NCBI GenBank assembly: GCA_965225625.1 | Contig: CBDDBH010000032.1 | Location: forward strand, 310,001-374,000 | Source of the DNA: CBDDBH01 sp965225625 | Lineage (GTDB): Bacteria; Pseudomonadota; Gammaproteobacteria; JADZEE01 | Direction: 5' to 3' | DNA: 64,000 nt | Part shown: positions 52,291-60,411 of the stretch, one piece after another | Layout: each line of letters begins with the position of its first letter | How positions within the stretch are numbered: the first letter of the stretch is position 1 | Translations under genes and position numbers: made by a program | Notes under the pieces: generated by a model | What the model saw: the letters and a program-made list of their open reading frames with translations, nothing else | Told to the model about the DNA's origin: nothing | Database searches by the model: none

Positions 52291-53655
52291 TCAACTGTGA
52301 CGGCGTCGCCACCAGATTAAGGTACCGCACCCAGCGAGCGCGATTGGCAGCACCAGCAAAAACCCAAAGGCCAGGGCAATAGCGTGTGCTCGCGCCAGAT
52401 CCAGATGTGCGTCTGGTGTCAATCGAGCCGGTATATCGATCAATTCGTCGTCAGCGGCGAGCCAGGAGATCAGTCGCAGGCCTAGATCCTGGTTGCCGCT
52501 ATTGCCCAAAAATGCATTCGACAGGAAATCTCCGTCTCCGACAATAACGATCCGTTGTTCGCTATTGCTGGACGTCTCCCGCGCTCTGGTCAAAGCCACA
52601 GCAAGCGTTATGGGTCCTGCGCGGTCGACGTTTTCGTCAAAACCTACCGAACCTTCCAGCGAGCCTGTCTCGAGCCAGGCGCGTGGGCCAGTTTGTAATA
52701 ATGGCGCCAAATTAAAATCGGTGTCCCCGTCAACCGAGATCCCGGTTGCCTGTGGGAACAACGTGAGATACCGGAATCCGTCTGTGCTCGGATGCGCCTG
52801 GTAACTGGTAATCAGCGCAAAAGTGGGCTGATCAATGCCAAGCTGCTGGGTCGTTGGATCGACCAGTGTGCCGGCATCAAAGCGGATCCCGAACAAGCCG
52901 CTGAGCGGCTCCAGACCCCGTTGCGCTTGGGGCTCGGACAGCCACAGCAGGTTGCCCCCCTGTGCCAGATAATCATAGATAACACCCACCTCCGCCGGCA
53001 GCAGATCAACCTGCGGAGAGGCAATGACCAACACGCTTGCGTTGTCCGGAATGGCGCCGGACTGCGCCAGATTCAGCGACTGGATTTCAAAGCCGCGATT
53101 CTCAAGTTGTTGTGCCCAGGCGCCATAGTCGTGGTTGGCCTGTCGCCTTGGGTGGCGCTCACCGTGGCCCTCCAGGAACACCAGCCAACGTTCATTCGCG
53201 CGAGCCAAGCGCTGAAGCGCGTTCGTTAATGCGCGCTCATTGTGCTGCAACACGTGTTCGCTGCGTTCGGCGAAACGCACGATGATTTCGCCATCCTTAC
53301 TGATCCCGAGTTGGCGGATTTCATCTGGCACTGCATCCGGATCTACGAAATGTAACTCGATGTCGGTTTTGTGGATTTGGTAGCGCGCGACCAGATCCCG
53401 CAGTTGTCTTCGTCGATCCGGATCTTTTTGCAGGTAAGCCGTGATGACAATACGCCCGGCGAGGTGACCGACAACGCTAACGGAGGCCGCAGATAGACTA
53501 TGTCGGGCCGCGCCGGTTGCATCGAACGATAACGTGTACTGCATGCTCAAGCGTGCCAATAAGGTCACAGCAATCAGCAGTAGTAGCAAAAATACCCAGG
53601 CATTGACTCGTTGTTTCCAGCGCGCCGGCGCTGCTCCGAAATTTAGGTTGCCCAT
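52291..53655 (-). CDS. GldG-like ABC transporter auxiliary membrane protein
   Basis: A 454-residue protein with one helix at each end (about 18-38 and 427-450) and a large periplasmic domain, as in GldG (ABC_transp_aux). Conserved parts include DIELHFVDPDAVPDEIRQLGI-like and LVFLEGHGERHP segments and a helical DYLAQGGNLLWLSEP. In Bacteroidetes GldA-GldF-GldG work in gliding; in gammaproteobacteria the same trio occurs without gliding and the cargo is not known. Overlaps the permease gene by 13 bp. Confidence 0.85.
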   Translation of the reverse strand: MGNLNFGAAPARWKQRVNAWVFLLLLLIAVTLLARLSMQYTLSFDATGAARHSLSAASVSVVGHLAGRIVITAYLQKDPDRRRQLRDLVARYQIHKTDIELHFVDPDAVPDEIRQLGISKDGEIIVRFAERSEHVLQHNERALTNALQRLARANERWLVFLEGHGERHPRRQANHDYGAWAQQLENRGFEIQSLNLAQSGAIPDNASVLVIASPQVDLLPAEVGVIYDYLAQGGNLLWLSEPQAQRGLEPLSGLFGIRFDAGTLVDPTTQQLGIDQPTFALITSYQAHPSTDGFRYLTLFPQATGISVDGDTDFNLAPLLQTGPRAWLETGSLEGSVGFDENVDRAGPITLAVALTRARETSSNSEQRIVIVGDGDFLSNAFLGNSGNQDLGLRLISWLAADDELIDIPARLTPDAHLDLARAHAIALAFGFLLVLPIALAGCGTLIWWRRRHS

Positions 53656-54401
53656 AACCGCTCAGCGCCGAGTCGCCAGATGGTGAGAATAAGAAAGGTC
53701 ACGATTAGCAGCAGGAAATAACAGACATCGCTTGAGTCGATACGCCCGGTGAGCAAAGGTTGGAAGTGTGCGGTAAGCGATAAATAGTCGACGACGCCGG
53801 TGGTGGTTTGCGCGCTCGTCGCCCCCCGCCATTGCACGATCCACAACAGTAACAAAAGGCCGAAACTGGCAACCGCGGCGGCCCCAGGGTGGCGAGTCAA
53901 TGCGGACATGAATAAGCCTACGGCAGTGAAGCTTGCGGCTAACAAAGATACGCCGAATAGTCCGCTCACGAACTGCCAGATATCAATGGTGCCACCCAAG
54001 GTCAGAGCCAGCGGCATCAAGGCAATCATCGCCAGCATAATGGCAAAGAAACCGATCAGGCCACAAAACTTTCCCAACACTATGTCGCTGACCGAGATCG
54101 GCGCGGTAAGTAATAAGTTGAGAGTGCCGCTACGGCGCTCTTCGCTGAAAGTGCGCATCGTCAACAGTGGAGCCAGCAGCAGTAATATGACGGCGACACT
54201 ACCCAACACCGGCGTGATAATGATTTCGGTAATGCCGGGGGCGCCGTCGATTACCGCGAGTCGAGGTTGCACCTCCATAAAAATCTCGATTCGGGCGAGA
54301 AACACATAAGCGAGAATGAACTGCACGCTCGCCAGCACCAGCCAAGCAATCGGAGAAACGAAGAGCGCTCGTAACTCACGCCCTGCGATCACCCGTATCA
54401 C
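53643..54401 (-). CDS. ABC-2 type permease (GldF-like)
   Basis: A 252-residue membrane protein with six predicted helices. The region MRTFSEERRSGTLNLLLTAPIS near residue 82 is the coupling motif of the ABC-2 family, where the permease contacts its ATPase. C-terminal helices end in the short WRLGAERLWAT tail. Its start overlaps the ATPase stop by 4 bp and its end overlaps the GldG-like gene, giving an operon ATPase-permease-GldG-DUF4340. Confidence 0.9.
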   Translation of the reverse strand: MIRVIAGRELRALFVSPIAWLVLASVQFILAYVFLARIEIFMEVQPRLAVIDGAPGITEIIITPVLGSVAVILLLLAPLLTMRTFSEERRSGTLNLLLTAPISVSDIVLGKFCGLIGFFAIMLAMIALMPLALTLGGTIDIWQFVSGLFGVSLLAASFTAVGLFMSALTRHPGAAAVASFGLLLLLWIVQWRGATSAQTTTGVVDYLSLTAHFQPLLTGRIDSSDVCYFLLLIVTFLILTIWRLGAERLWAT

Positions 54402-55339
54402 GATGTTGGCGTCCGTGCTTCGGACTCGCTCGTTGTCAGGCGCGTGAATATCTCCTCCAGTGATTCGCGCTGCGGAGCAAGTTCCACAAGTTGCCAGTCC
54501 CTGTCTACTGCAGTTGCGGCGATCGCTGCCAGTTCGGTACGCGCGACGTCATAGCGCAGCAAGAAACGCTGCGCTGACAGCGATTCTACGGCGGTGATCC
54601 CGGCTAGCGCCGCGAGGGCTTCGGCAGGCGGTGGATTAGCAAGGCCGATGACGACTGCGAGCGTGGAAAGGTTGGCGAGTTGGGTATGCAGAGGTTGATC
54701 AAATACGAGCCGCCCTTCATGCAGGATGATCACTCGCTCGCACACGGCCTGCACTTCGGGCAGCAAGTGGGTCGATAAGATGACGCTATGTTGACGGCCG
54801 AGTTCGCGGATCAATGCCCGGATCTCGCGCATTTGGTTGGGGTCCAAGCCCTCGGTGGGTTCGTCGAGCACAATCACTTCCGGGTTGTGAATGATTGCTT
54901 GTGCGAGCCCCACGCGCTGGCGATAACCTTTCGACAAATTGGCAAGCAGCCGCGGACCGGCATCCTTCAGACCGCAGCGCTCTTTGGCTTGTTCACGCGC
55001 ATCGCGTAATTGCGCGCGAGGCACCGCATGCAAGCGCCCGCAAAAATCGAGGTATTCGTCGACTCTAAGCTCGGGATACAACGGCGGAACTTCCGGGAGA
55101 TAACCGATGCGGCGTTTGGCCTCGCGCGGATTGGCGAATAAATCGTAACCATCGATATGCACTCGGCCGGCGCTAGGCGCAAGCGCACCGCAGATTATCT
55201 GCATGGTTGTCGATTTTCCGGCGCCGTTGGGGCCGAGGAATCCGAGCACCTCGCCGCGCGATACCGACAGGTTGAGATCGCTGACTGCGCGGCGTGCACC
55301 GAAGTGGCGGCTTAAATTTTCGACGGCGACCAACGTCAT
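54398..55339 (-). CDS. ABC transporter ATP-binding protein (GldA-like)
   Basis: A 313-residue ATPase: Walker A GPNGAGKSTTMQ near 40, Q-loop in IGYLPEVPPLYPELRV, signature LSKGYRQRVGLAQA, Walker B VIVLDEPTEGLDPNQ, and switch His in VILSTHLL. A C-terminal extension of about 90 residues follows, as is common in DrrA/GldA-type subunits. Start MTLVAVENLSRHFG at 55339 is chosen over a Met 14 codons upstream. It is the first gene of its operon. Confidence 0.94.
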   Translation of the reverse strand: MTLVAVENLSRHFGARRAVSDLNLSVSRGEVLGFLGPNGAGKSTTMQIICGALAPSAGRVHIDGYDLFANPREAKRRIGYLPEVPPLYPELRVDEYLDFCGRLHAVPRAQLRDAREQAKERCGLKDAGPRLLANLSKGYRQRVGLAQAIIHNPEVIVLDEPTEGLDPNQMREIRALIRELGRQHSVILSTHLLPEVQAVCERVIILHEGRLVFDQPLHTQLANLSTLAVVIGLANPPPAEALAALAGITAVESLSAQRFLLRYDVARTELAAIAATAVDRDWQLVELAPQRESLEEIFTRLTTSESEARTPTS

Positions 55340-55511
55340 GAGTGAGGTATTATTGACGCCGTGCGAGATATTGCCAAGCATTCATTCTTAAAGGCCCGAG
55401 CGTCGTTGTCGAAGCGGGCTGGACAACCTACCTTCCACCTGTGTGGTTGGCCCGACCCGAGCGTTGTGGCAATTTGATATTAAGCAGCAAAATCTGACGG
55501 AGAAACGACAA

Positions 55512-56259
55512 ATGTACCGCAAACTCTGTGCTGCAATAGTACTGATGATTTTAGCCTGTCAGCCAACATGGGCAGGTTGGCGCGATTTGCTCGATTCAGT
55601 TTTGGGTGGCGGTGACAGCAAGCAAATCAAAGCAGCGACGGGTGCGGTACTGCAGAACGATGAAATTGTGGCTGCATTGAAGCAAGCCCTGGTCCAGGGT
55701 GCGGGCAAAGCGGTCAGTGCTTTGGGAGCACCAGGCGGGTTCCTGGACGATCCGTCGGTGCGTATCCCGGTCCCCGAGTCACTCTCGGCGGTGGAGCGAG
55801 GTTTGCGCTCGCTGGGCCAGGACCGCTACGCGGACGAGTTCGTAACGACCATGAACCGAGCTGCTGAGAGTGCGGTGCCAGTGGCAAAAGACGTGTTCAT
55901 TGATGCAGTGCAGAACATGAGCGTAACGGATGCGAAACAGATATTGGATGGGCCCGATGACGCTGCAACAACGTATCTGCGCCGTGTGGGGGGGCGATAG
56001 CATGGCCCAGCGCATGCTCCCGATCGTTGCCGAAGCCACGGATAATGCCGGTGTTACCAGGGCGTACAAATCGCTTGCCGAGAAAGCTGGGCCGCTGGCT
56101 TCTTTCGTTGACCTGGACCGACTGGATCTCGATGGTTATGTCACCGAAAAAGCGCTGGACGGTGTATTTACTCTGGTAGCCGCGGAGGAACGACGGATCC
56201 GCGAGGATCCTCTGGCGCGCGGCACAGACCTGCTAAAAAAGGTGTTCGGCTCCAAATAG
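55512..56259 (+). pseudogene. DUF4197 family protein, frameshifted at a G7 tract
   Basis: Two frames together encode one DUF4197 protein. The first (55512 to the TAG at 55998-56000) has a signal peptide and the N-terminal two thirds; the second carries SMAQRMLPIVAEATDNAGV onward to the end KKVFGSK. They join at GTGTGGGGGGGCGATAG, a run of seven G (55988-55994): removing one G restores a single 248-residue reading through GDSMAQRM. DUF4197 proteins are periplasmic and of unknown function, about 230-250 residues. Either a sequence error, a slipped-strand (phase-variable) site or a recent mutation. GGAG precedes the ATG. Confidence 0.8.
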
Positions 56260-56311
56260 CCGCCAAGCCGTGTAAAATGTGGCCATTGTAAGCAGCGGTG
56301 CCGAGGATGAA

Positions 56312-57484
56312 ATGCTTTACGGATTAATACAGCTTCCGCTTTGGGGTTACGTGTTGGTGGCGCTGGGATTGACCCACATCTCCATTGCAGCAGTCACAAT
56401 TTATTTGCATCGCAACCAAACGCATCGGGCACTGGAGCTCGGAGCGCTGCCGGCGCATTTTTTCCGCTTTTGGCTGTGGTTGACGACGGGAATGATTACC
56501 AAAGAGTGGACGGCCGTGCACCGGCAACATCATGCCAGGGTAGAGGCACAGGGCGATCCGCACAGCCCCAAAGTAGCCGGCATTAGCACCGTGCTATTGG
56601 AAGGCGCTGAGTTATACCGACGCGCGGCGAAAACTCAGGAGACCGTGCAGACGTATGGGCATGGCACGCCGGATGATTGGCTCGAGCGAAACGTCTACAA
56701 CCACGAAAATATCGGCATCAGTGTGATGTTGATCATTAATCTGGTGCTTTTTGGTGCTCTGGGGCTGACAATTTGGGCGGTACAAATGATTTGGATCCCC
56801 GTGTTCGCAGCGGGAGTCATCAATGGCGTTGGCCACTTTGCCGGTTATCGCAACTACGAGAGCGCCGACGCATCCACCAATATCGTGCCCTGGGGCATCC
56901 TTATCGGCGGTGAAGAATTGCACAACAACCACCACGCGTTCGCCAGTTCAGCAAAATTCTCCTCCAAATGGTGGGAATTTGATCTTGGATGGCTGTATAT
57001 CCAGGTGCTCGCTGCGCTAGGGCTGGCACGCGTGAAAAAGCTAGCCCCCAAAGTATGCTGGCGACCCGAGAAACTTGGTATCGACCTCGATACCGCGCGT
57101 GCGGTCGTCACTAACCGCTTTCACGTGATGTCTGACTATGCGCATCAGGTAATTGCTCAGGTTTATAAGGAAGAAAAACGCCGGGCAGTTGGACAGGCGC
57201 GTACGGCGCTGAAATCCACTCGCCGCTTGTTGCATCGCGAAGTCTCCCTGCTCGACGACGACGCGAGGCATCGACTTGAAAGCGCCTTACAGCAAAGTAA
57301 CGCGTTGCATGTCGTGTACCAATTCCGGCTGCGTTTGCAGGCTATCTGGGCGGAACGAACGGCGTCGCCAGAGCATCTGTTGGACGCTTTGCAGGACTGG
57401 TGTCGCCAGGCCGAGGCGACCGGCATCGACGCACTTGCGGATTTTGCCGCGGGTCTGCGTGGTTACTCGCTCGCGCTCGACTAG
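56312..57484 (+). CDS. Fatty-acid desaturase
   Basis: A membrane di-iron desaturase of 390 residues. The three histidine boxes are H33-RNQT-H38, H70-RQ-HH74 and HNNHH near 207, and the helices around them match the delta-9 acyl-lipid/acyl-CoA type; the nearest known relatives are DesA-family enzymes of pseudomonads. About 120 C-terminal residues are soluble and helical (VSLLDDDARHRLESALQQSN). Start ATG at 56312 with GAGG upstream is preferred to a Met 11 codons earlier. Introduces a double bond into membrane fatty acids. Confidence 0.9.
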   Translation: MLYGLIQLPLWGYVLVALGLTHISIAAVTIYLHRNQTHRALELGALPAHFFRFWLWLTTGMITKEWTAVHRQHHARVEAQGDPHSPKVAGISTVLLEGAELYRRAAKTQETVQTYGHGTPDDWLERNVYNHENIGISVMLIINLVLFGALGLTIWAVQMIWIPVFAAGVINGVGHFAGYRNYESADASTNIVPWGILIGGEELHNNHHAFASSAKFSSKWWEFDLGWLYIQVLAALGLARVKKLAPKVCWRPEKLGIDLDTARAVVTNRFHVMSDYAHQVIAQVYKEEKRRAVGQARTALKSTRRLLHREVSLLDDDARHRLESALQQSNALHVVYQFRLRLQAIWAERTASPEHLLDALQDWCRQAEATGIDALADFAAGLRGYSLALD

Positions 57485-57512
57485 TGGGCATCGTTGTTGA
57501 CTGAACAACTAT

Positions 57513-57540
57513 AAAAAATGCCCGCTATCGCGGGCTTTTC
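57513..57540. terminator. Bidirectional Rho-independent terminator
   Basis: A-run (57513-57518), stem GCCCGC (57520-57525), loop TATC, stem GCGGGC (57530-57535), then T-run. It separates the convergent desaturase and rpmG genes and can work in both directions. Confidence 0.85.
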
Positions 57541-57561
57541 TGCACTGCGTTCTAACGGCTG

Positions 57562-57717
57562 TTACTTGATTTTGGCTTCTTTATACATGACGTGTTTGCG
57601 CACCACGGGATCGAATTTCATCATTTCGAGCTTGTCAGGACAGTTCTTTTTGTTCTTACTGGTTGTGTAGTAGTGCCCGGTGCCGGCGCTGGAGACCATT
57701 TTAATTTTGTCTTGCAT
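57562..57717 (-). CDS. rpmG: 50S ribosomal protein L33
   Basis: A 51-residue ribosomal protein; MQDKIKMVSSAGTGHYYTTS at the start and KFDPVVRKHVMYKEAKIK at the end are diagnostic. It has only one cysteine (NCPDKLE), so the zinc-binding CxxC pairs of the other L33 form are missing. A longer reading from 57831 would overlap rpmB and is rejected. Downstream partner of rpmB on the same strand. Confidence 0.96.
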   Translation of the reverse strand: MQDKIKMVSSAGTGHYYTTSKNKKNCPDKLEMMKFDPVVRKHVMYKEAKIK

Positions 57718-57796
57718 GATGTGATTGTTCCGAAGGTATGAGCTTGTAGGGTGTTTATAAGCGACCGTGGCGGTAGCGAGAACCTCAGTTGTGCGC

Positions 57797-58033
57797 TTAA
57801 ACCTTGACGCCGCGTCCGCGCAGATCAGCAAGTACTTTGTCGATGCCGTGCTTATCTATGATTCGCAAGCCCTTACCACTCACCCGCAGACGCACCCAGC
57901 GTTTCTCGCTTTCGACCCAAAATCGATGATGTTGCAGGTTAGGGAGAAACCGCCGCCGGGTTCTGTTTTTGGCGTGGGAGACTTTGTTGCCCGACATCGG
58001 GCTCTTTCCGGTAACTTGGCAGACGCGAGACAC
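57797..58033 (-). CDS. rpmB: 50S ribosomal protein L28
   Basis: A 78-residue ribosomal protein with the L28 opening MSRVCQVTGKSPMSGNKVSH and the basic segment NRTRRRFLPNLQHHRFW. Precedes rpmG as in most gammaproteobacteria. 223 bp separate it from radC; that gap holds no recognised gene. Confidence 0.97.
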   Translation of the reverse strand: MSRVCQVTGKSPMSGNKVSHAKNRTRRRFLPNLQHHRFWVESEKRWVRLRVSGKGLRIIDKHGIDKVLADLRGRGVKV

Positions 58034-58256
58034 GGTGATTATCCTGTTGATATCTAACGGCGCGCGATTGTAGCGCGTTACATTGTAGATTGCACCAGTG
58101 CTATGCTTTGCGCTCCAGTGCGGGGCCTAGCCGCAGGCGTCCTCAGCGAGGTGCCATCTCTGCGCTGCGCACTCGGCTTGGCCAGCGGCCTACGCCATCC
58201 TGACTCCGGCGCTCCGCGGGACAAAGGTCCGCTACACCCTTCATTCAATATGCGGG

Positions 58257-58931
58257 CTAGACCAAACCCCGTTCAGCTAGGGAAACCAACTCGCCGTCGC
58301 CAACCACGAAATGGTCTAGCAGGCGAACGTCTATCAAACCTAATGCGTCTTTGATTCGAATAGTGAGTGTCGCGTCGGCGCGGCTCGGTTCCGCCACCCC
58401 GGAAGGATGATTGTGCGCGACGATCACGGCGGCGGCATTGAAGTGTAAGGCCCGTTTGACGATCTCTCGAGGGTGTACGGTCGCGGCGTTGATGGTGCCG
58501 TAGAAGAGCTCCTCGAAGCCTAAAAGTCGGTGCCGGTTGTCCAGAAACAAGCACGCAAACACCTCCCGCTGATGGCCCGCCAACTTGGCCTGCAGTAGAC
58601 GCCGCATATCGTCGGGGCGGGTAATGACACTTCCACGCCGCAGGCCTGCTTCAAAATAGCGACGATACAGCTCCAGCGCACCCTGCAATTGTGCGTAACC
58701 GACCGGGCCGCAGCCGGGCGCCGCACAGAATTGCTGTCGATCCGTGTCTAACAGAGCACGCAGGCTGCCAAAACGAGTCAACAGGCTTCGACTAAGGTCC
58801 ACGGCCGTTGCGCCGACACCGCCGTTGCGCAGGAAAATTGCGAGAAGTTCGGCGTCTGAAAGGGCGTCAGCGCCCCTGATCAGCAGTTTCTCGCGCGGCC
58901 GTTCGTCCGCCGGCCAGTCCCGAATGGCCAT
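58257..58931 (-). CDS. radC: RadC family JAB-domain protein
   Basis: A 224-residue protein: N-terminal helix-hairpin-helix part (SDAELLAIFLRNGG ... FGSLRALLD ... GPVGYAQLQGALEL) and a C-terminal JAB1/MPN metalloprotease-like domain with HNHPSG and the later Asp in SRAD, giving the full HxH-D zinc set. Long called a DNA-repair protein but the repair function is disputed. Divergent from coaBC. Confidence 0.95.
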   Translation of the reverse strand: MAIRDWPADERPREKLLIRGADALSDAELLAIFLRNGGVGATAVDLSRSLLTRFGSLRALLDTDRQQFCAAPGCGPVGYAQLQGALELYRRYFEAGLRRGSVITRPDDMRRLLQAKLAGHQREVFACLFLDNRHRLLGFEELFYGTINAATVHPREIVKRALHFNAAAVIVAHNHPSGVAEPSRADATLTIRIKDALGLIDVRLLDHFVVGDGELVSLAERGLV

Positions 58932-59018
58932 AACACCTCCTTGTGTTGCGGCTGGATAATATCCAGAGTATATGCGGTCCCCGGCATCGGGTAAAATCGC
59001 CAGTCCAGGTAAGAAATC

Positions 59019-60242
59019 GTGCTTAACACCTTAGCCCGCAAGCGGATTATCGTCGGTATCACCGGCGGCATAGCAGCCTACAAAAGCGCTGATTTGGTGA
59101 GGCGTCTGCGTGCGCTCGAAGCTGAGGTGCGTGTGGTGATGACGCCGGCGGCGCAAGAGTTTATCGGTGCGCTGACCATGCAGGCCGTGTCGGGAACGCC
59201 GGTGCATGTCAGCTTGCTCGATCCCACCGCAGAATCGGGCATGGGTCACATTGAATTGGCGCGTTGGGCGGACGCCATACTCATTGCACCGGCGAGCGCC
59301 GATTTCATGGCTAGAATGACTTATGGTCTGGCCGACGATTTGCTCTCTACCGTGTGTCTAGCCAGTTCAGCACCCATAGCGTTGGCGCCCGCCATGAATC
59401 AGCAAATGTGGATTGCGGCGGCAACCCAGGCCAATTGTGCGACGCTCGTGAGCCGTGGCGTAACACTGCTGGGTCCGGCTGAGGGTGAGCAGGCTTGCGG
59501 TGATGTCGGGCCCGGTCGGATGCTGGAGCCGATGGAGCTCATCAGCGGATTGGCAGCGACTTTCGCGCCTGGGACCTTGAGTGATCTGCGTGTATTAGTG
59601 ACAGCCGGACCCACACGCGAGCCGCTTGATCCGGTGCGTTACATCAGCAATCGAAGTTCAGGTCGCATGGGCTACGCGGTAGCGCGCGCCGCTGCCGAGG
59701 CCGGTGCGGTAGTAACCTTGGTTAGTGGCCCGGTCAACCTCGATCCGCCTAGCGCTGTGCAGCGTATAGCAATTACAACGGCGCACGAGATGCTGCAAGC
59801 CGTTACCGAAACACTAAGCGACACGGACATTTTTATTGCGGCTGCGGCGGTGGCGGACTATCGCTCAAGCGCGCCGGCGGCGGACAAGCTGAAGAAACAC
59901 GAAGCGACGCTGGCGCTCGATCTCGAGCGAACGACGGACATCCTGGCGAGCGCAGCACGGCGCCCCGATGCACCGTTTACCGTTGGTTTTGCCGCGGAAA
60001 CACGTGACCTGGAGGGCTATGCCCGACGGAAGTTGCGGGAGAAATCCATCGATATGATCGCCGCGAACGACGTTAGCCGGGCGGATATCGGTTTTGACAG
60101 TGAAGACAACGAACTACATGTGTTATGGGCAGACGGCGAGATCAAACTTGGTCGCGCCCCAAAAGAGCAGTTGGCGCGACGATTGGTGGCGGTGATTGCC
60201 GAACGTTACCATACCGCCCGGGCCGCAGCCGCGGTCGGTTAG
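59019..60242 (+). CDS. coaBC: Bifunctional phosphopantothenoylcysteine decarboxylase/synthetase
   Basis: Second and third steps of CoA synthesis. The 407-residue protein has the flavin decarboxylase CoaC half (VGITGGIAAYKSADL, PAMNQQMW with the key Asn, and the reactive cysteine in EQACGD near 159) and the CTP-dependent synthetase CoaB half (VTAGPTREPLDPVRYISNRSSG, AAAVADYR, DKLKKHEA). Start is GTG at 59019. Normally dut follows; here the next 169 bp hold no dut. Confidence 0.96.
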   Translation: MLNTLARKRIIVGITGGIAAYKSADLVRRLRALEAEVRVVMTPAAQEFIGALTMQAVSGTPVHVSLLDPTAESGMGHIELARWADAILIAPASADFMARMTYGLADDLLSTVCLASSAPIALAPAMNQQMWIAAATQANCATLVSRGVTLLGPAEGEQACGDVGPGRMLEPMELISGLAATFAPGTLSDLRVLVTAGPTREPLDPVRYISNRSSGRMGYAVARAAAEAGAVVTLVSGPVNLDPPSAVQRIAITTAHEMLQAVTETLSDTDIFIAAAAVADYRSSAPAADKLKKHEATLALDLERTTDILASAARRPDAPFTVGFAAETRDLEGYARRKLREKSIDMIAANDVSRADIGFDSEDNELHVLWADGEIKLGRAPKEQLARRLVAVIAERYHTARAAAAVG

Positions 60243-60411
60243 CCTATGTATCACATGAGTACGGCGCACAGCATAATGCGATTCACTAGTTCCACACGTT
60301 CGGAGTCTGGCCTCGCAGGCGTGCAATCGTTACAGTCTGCCTTAGCCGATTGTCGGCGTAAGCGACGAATTCTCGAATTACGTATGATTTTAGCGGGTTA
60401 ACTAAGGGCCG

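Noticed and set aside
57123..57134. CACGTG core in the desaturase gene as a third parS
   Set aside because: Only about 9 of 16 consensus positions match.
58103..58354. 83-residue plus-strand frame between rpmB and radC
   Set aside because: No ribosome site, no family resemblance, and it runs into radC on the opposite strand.
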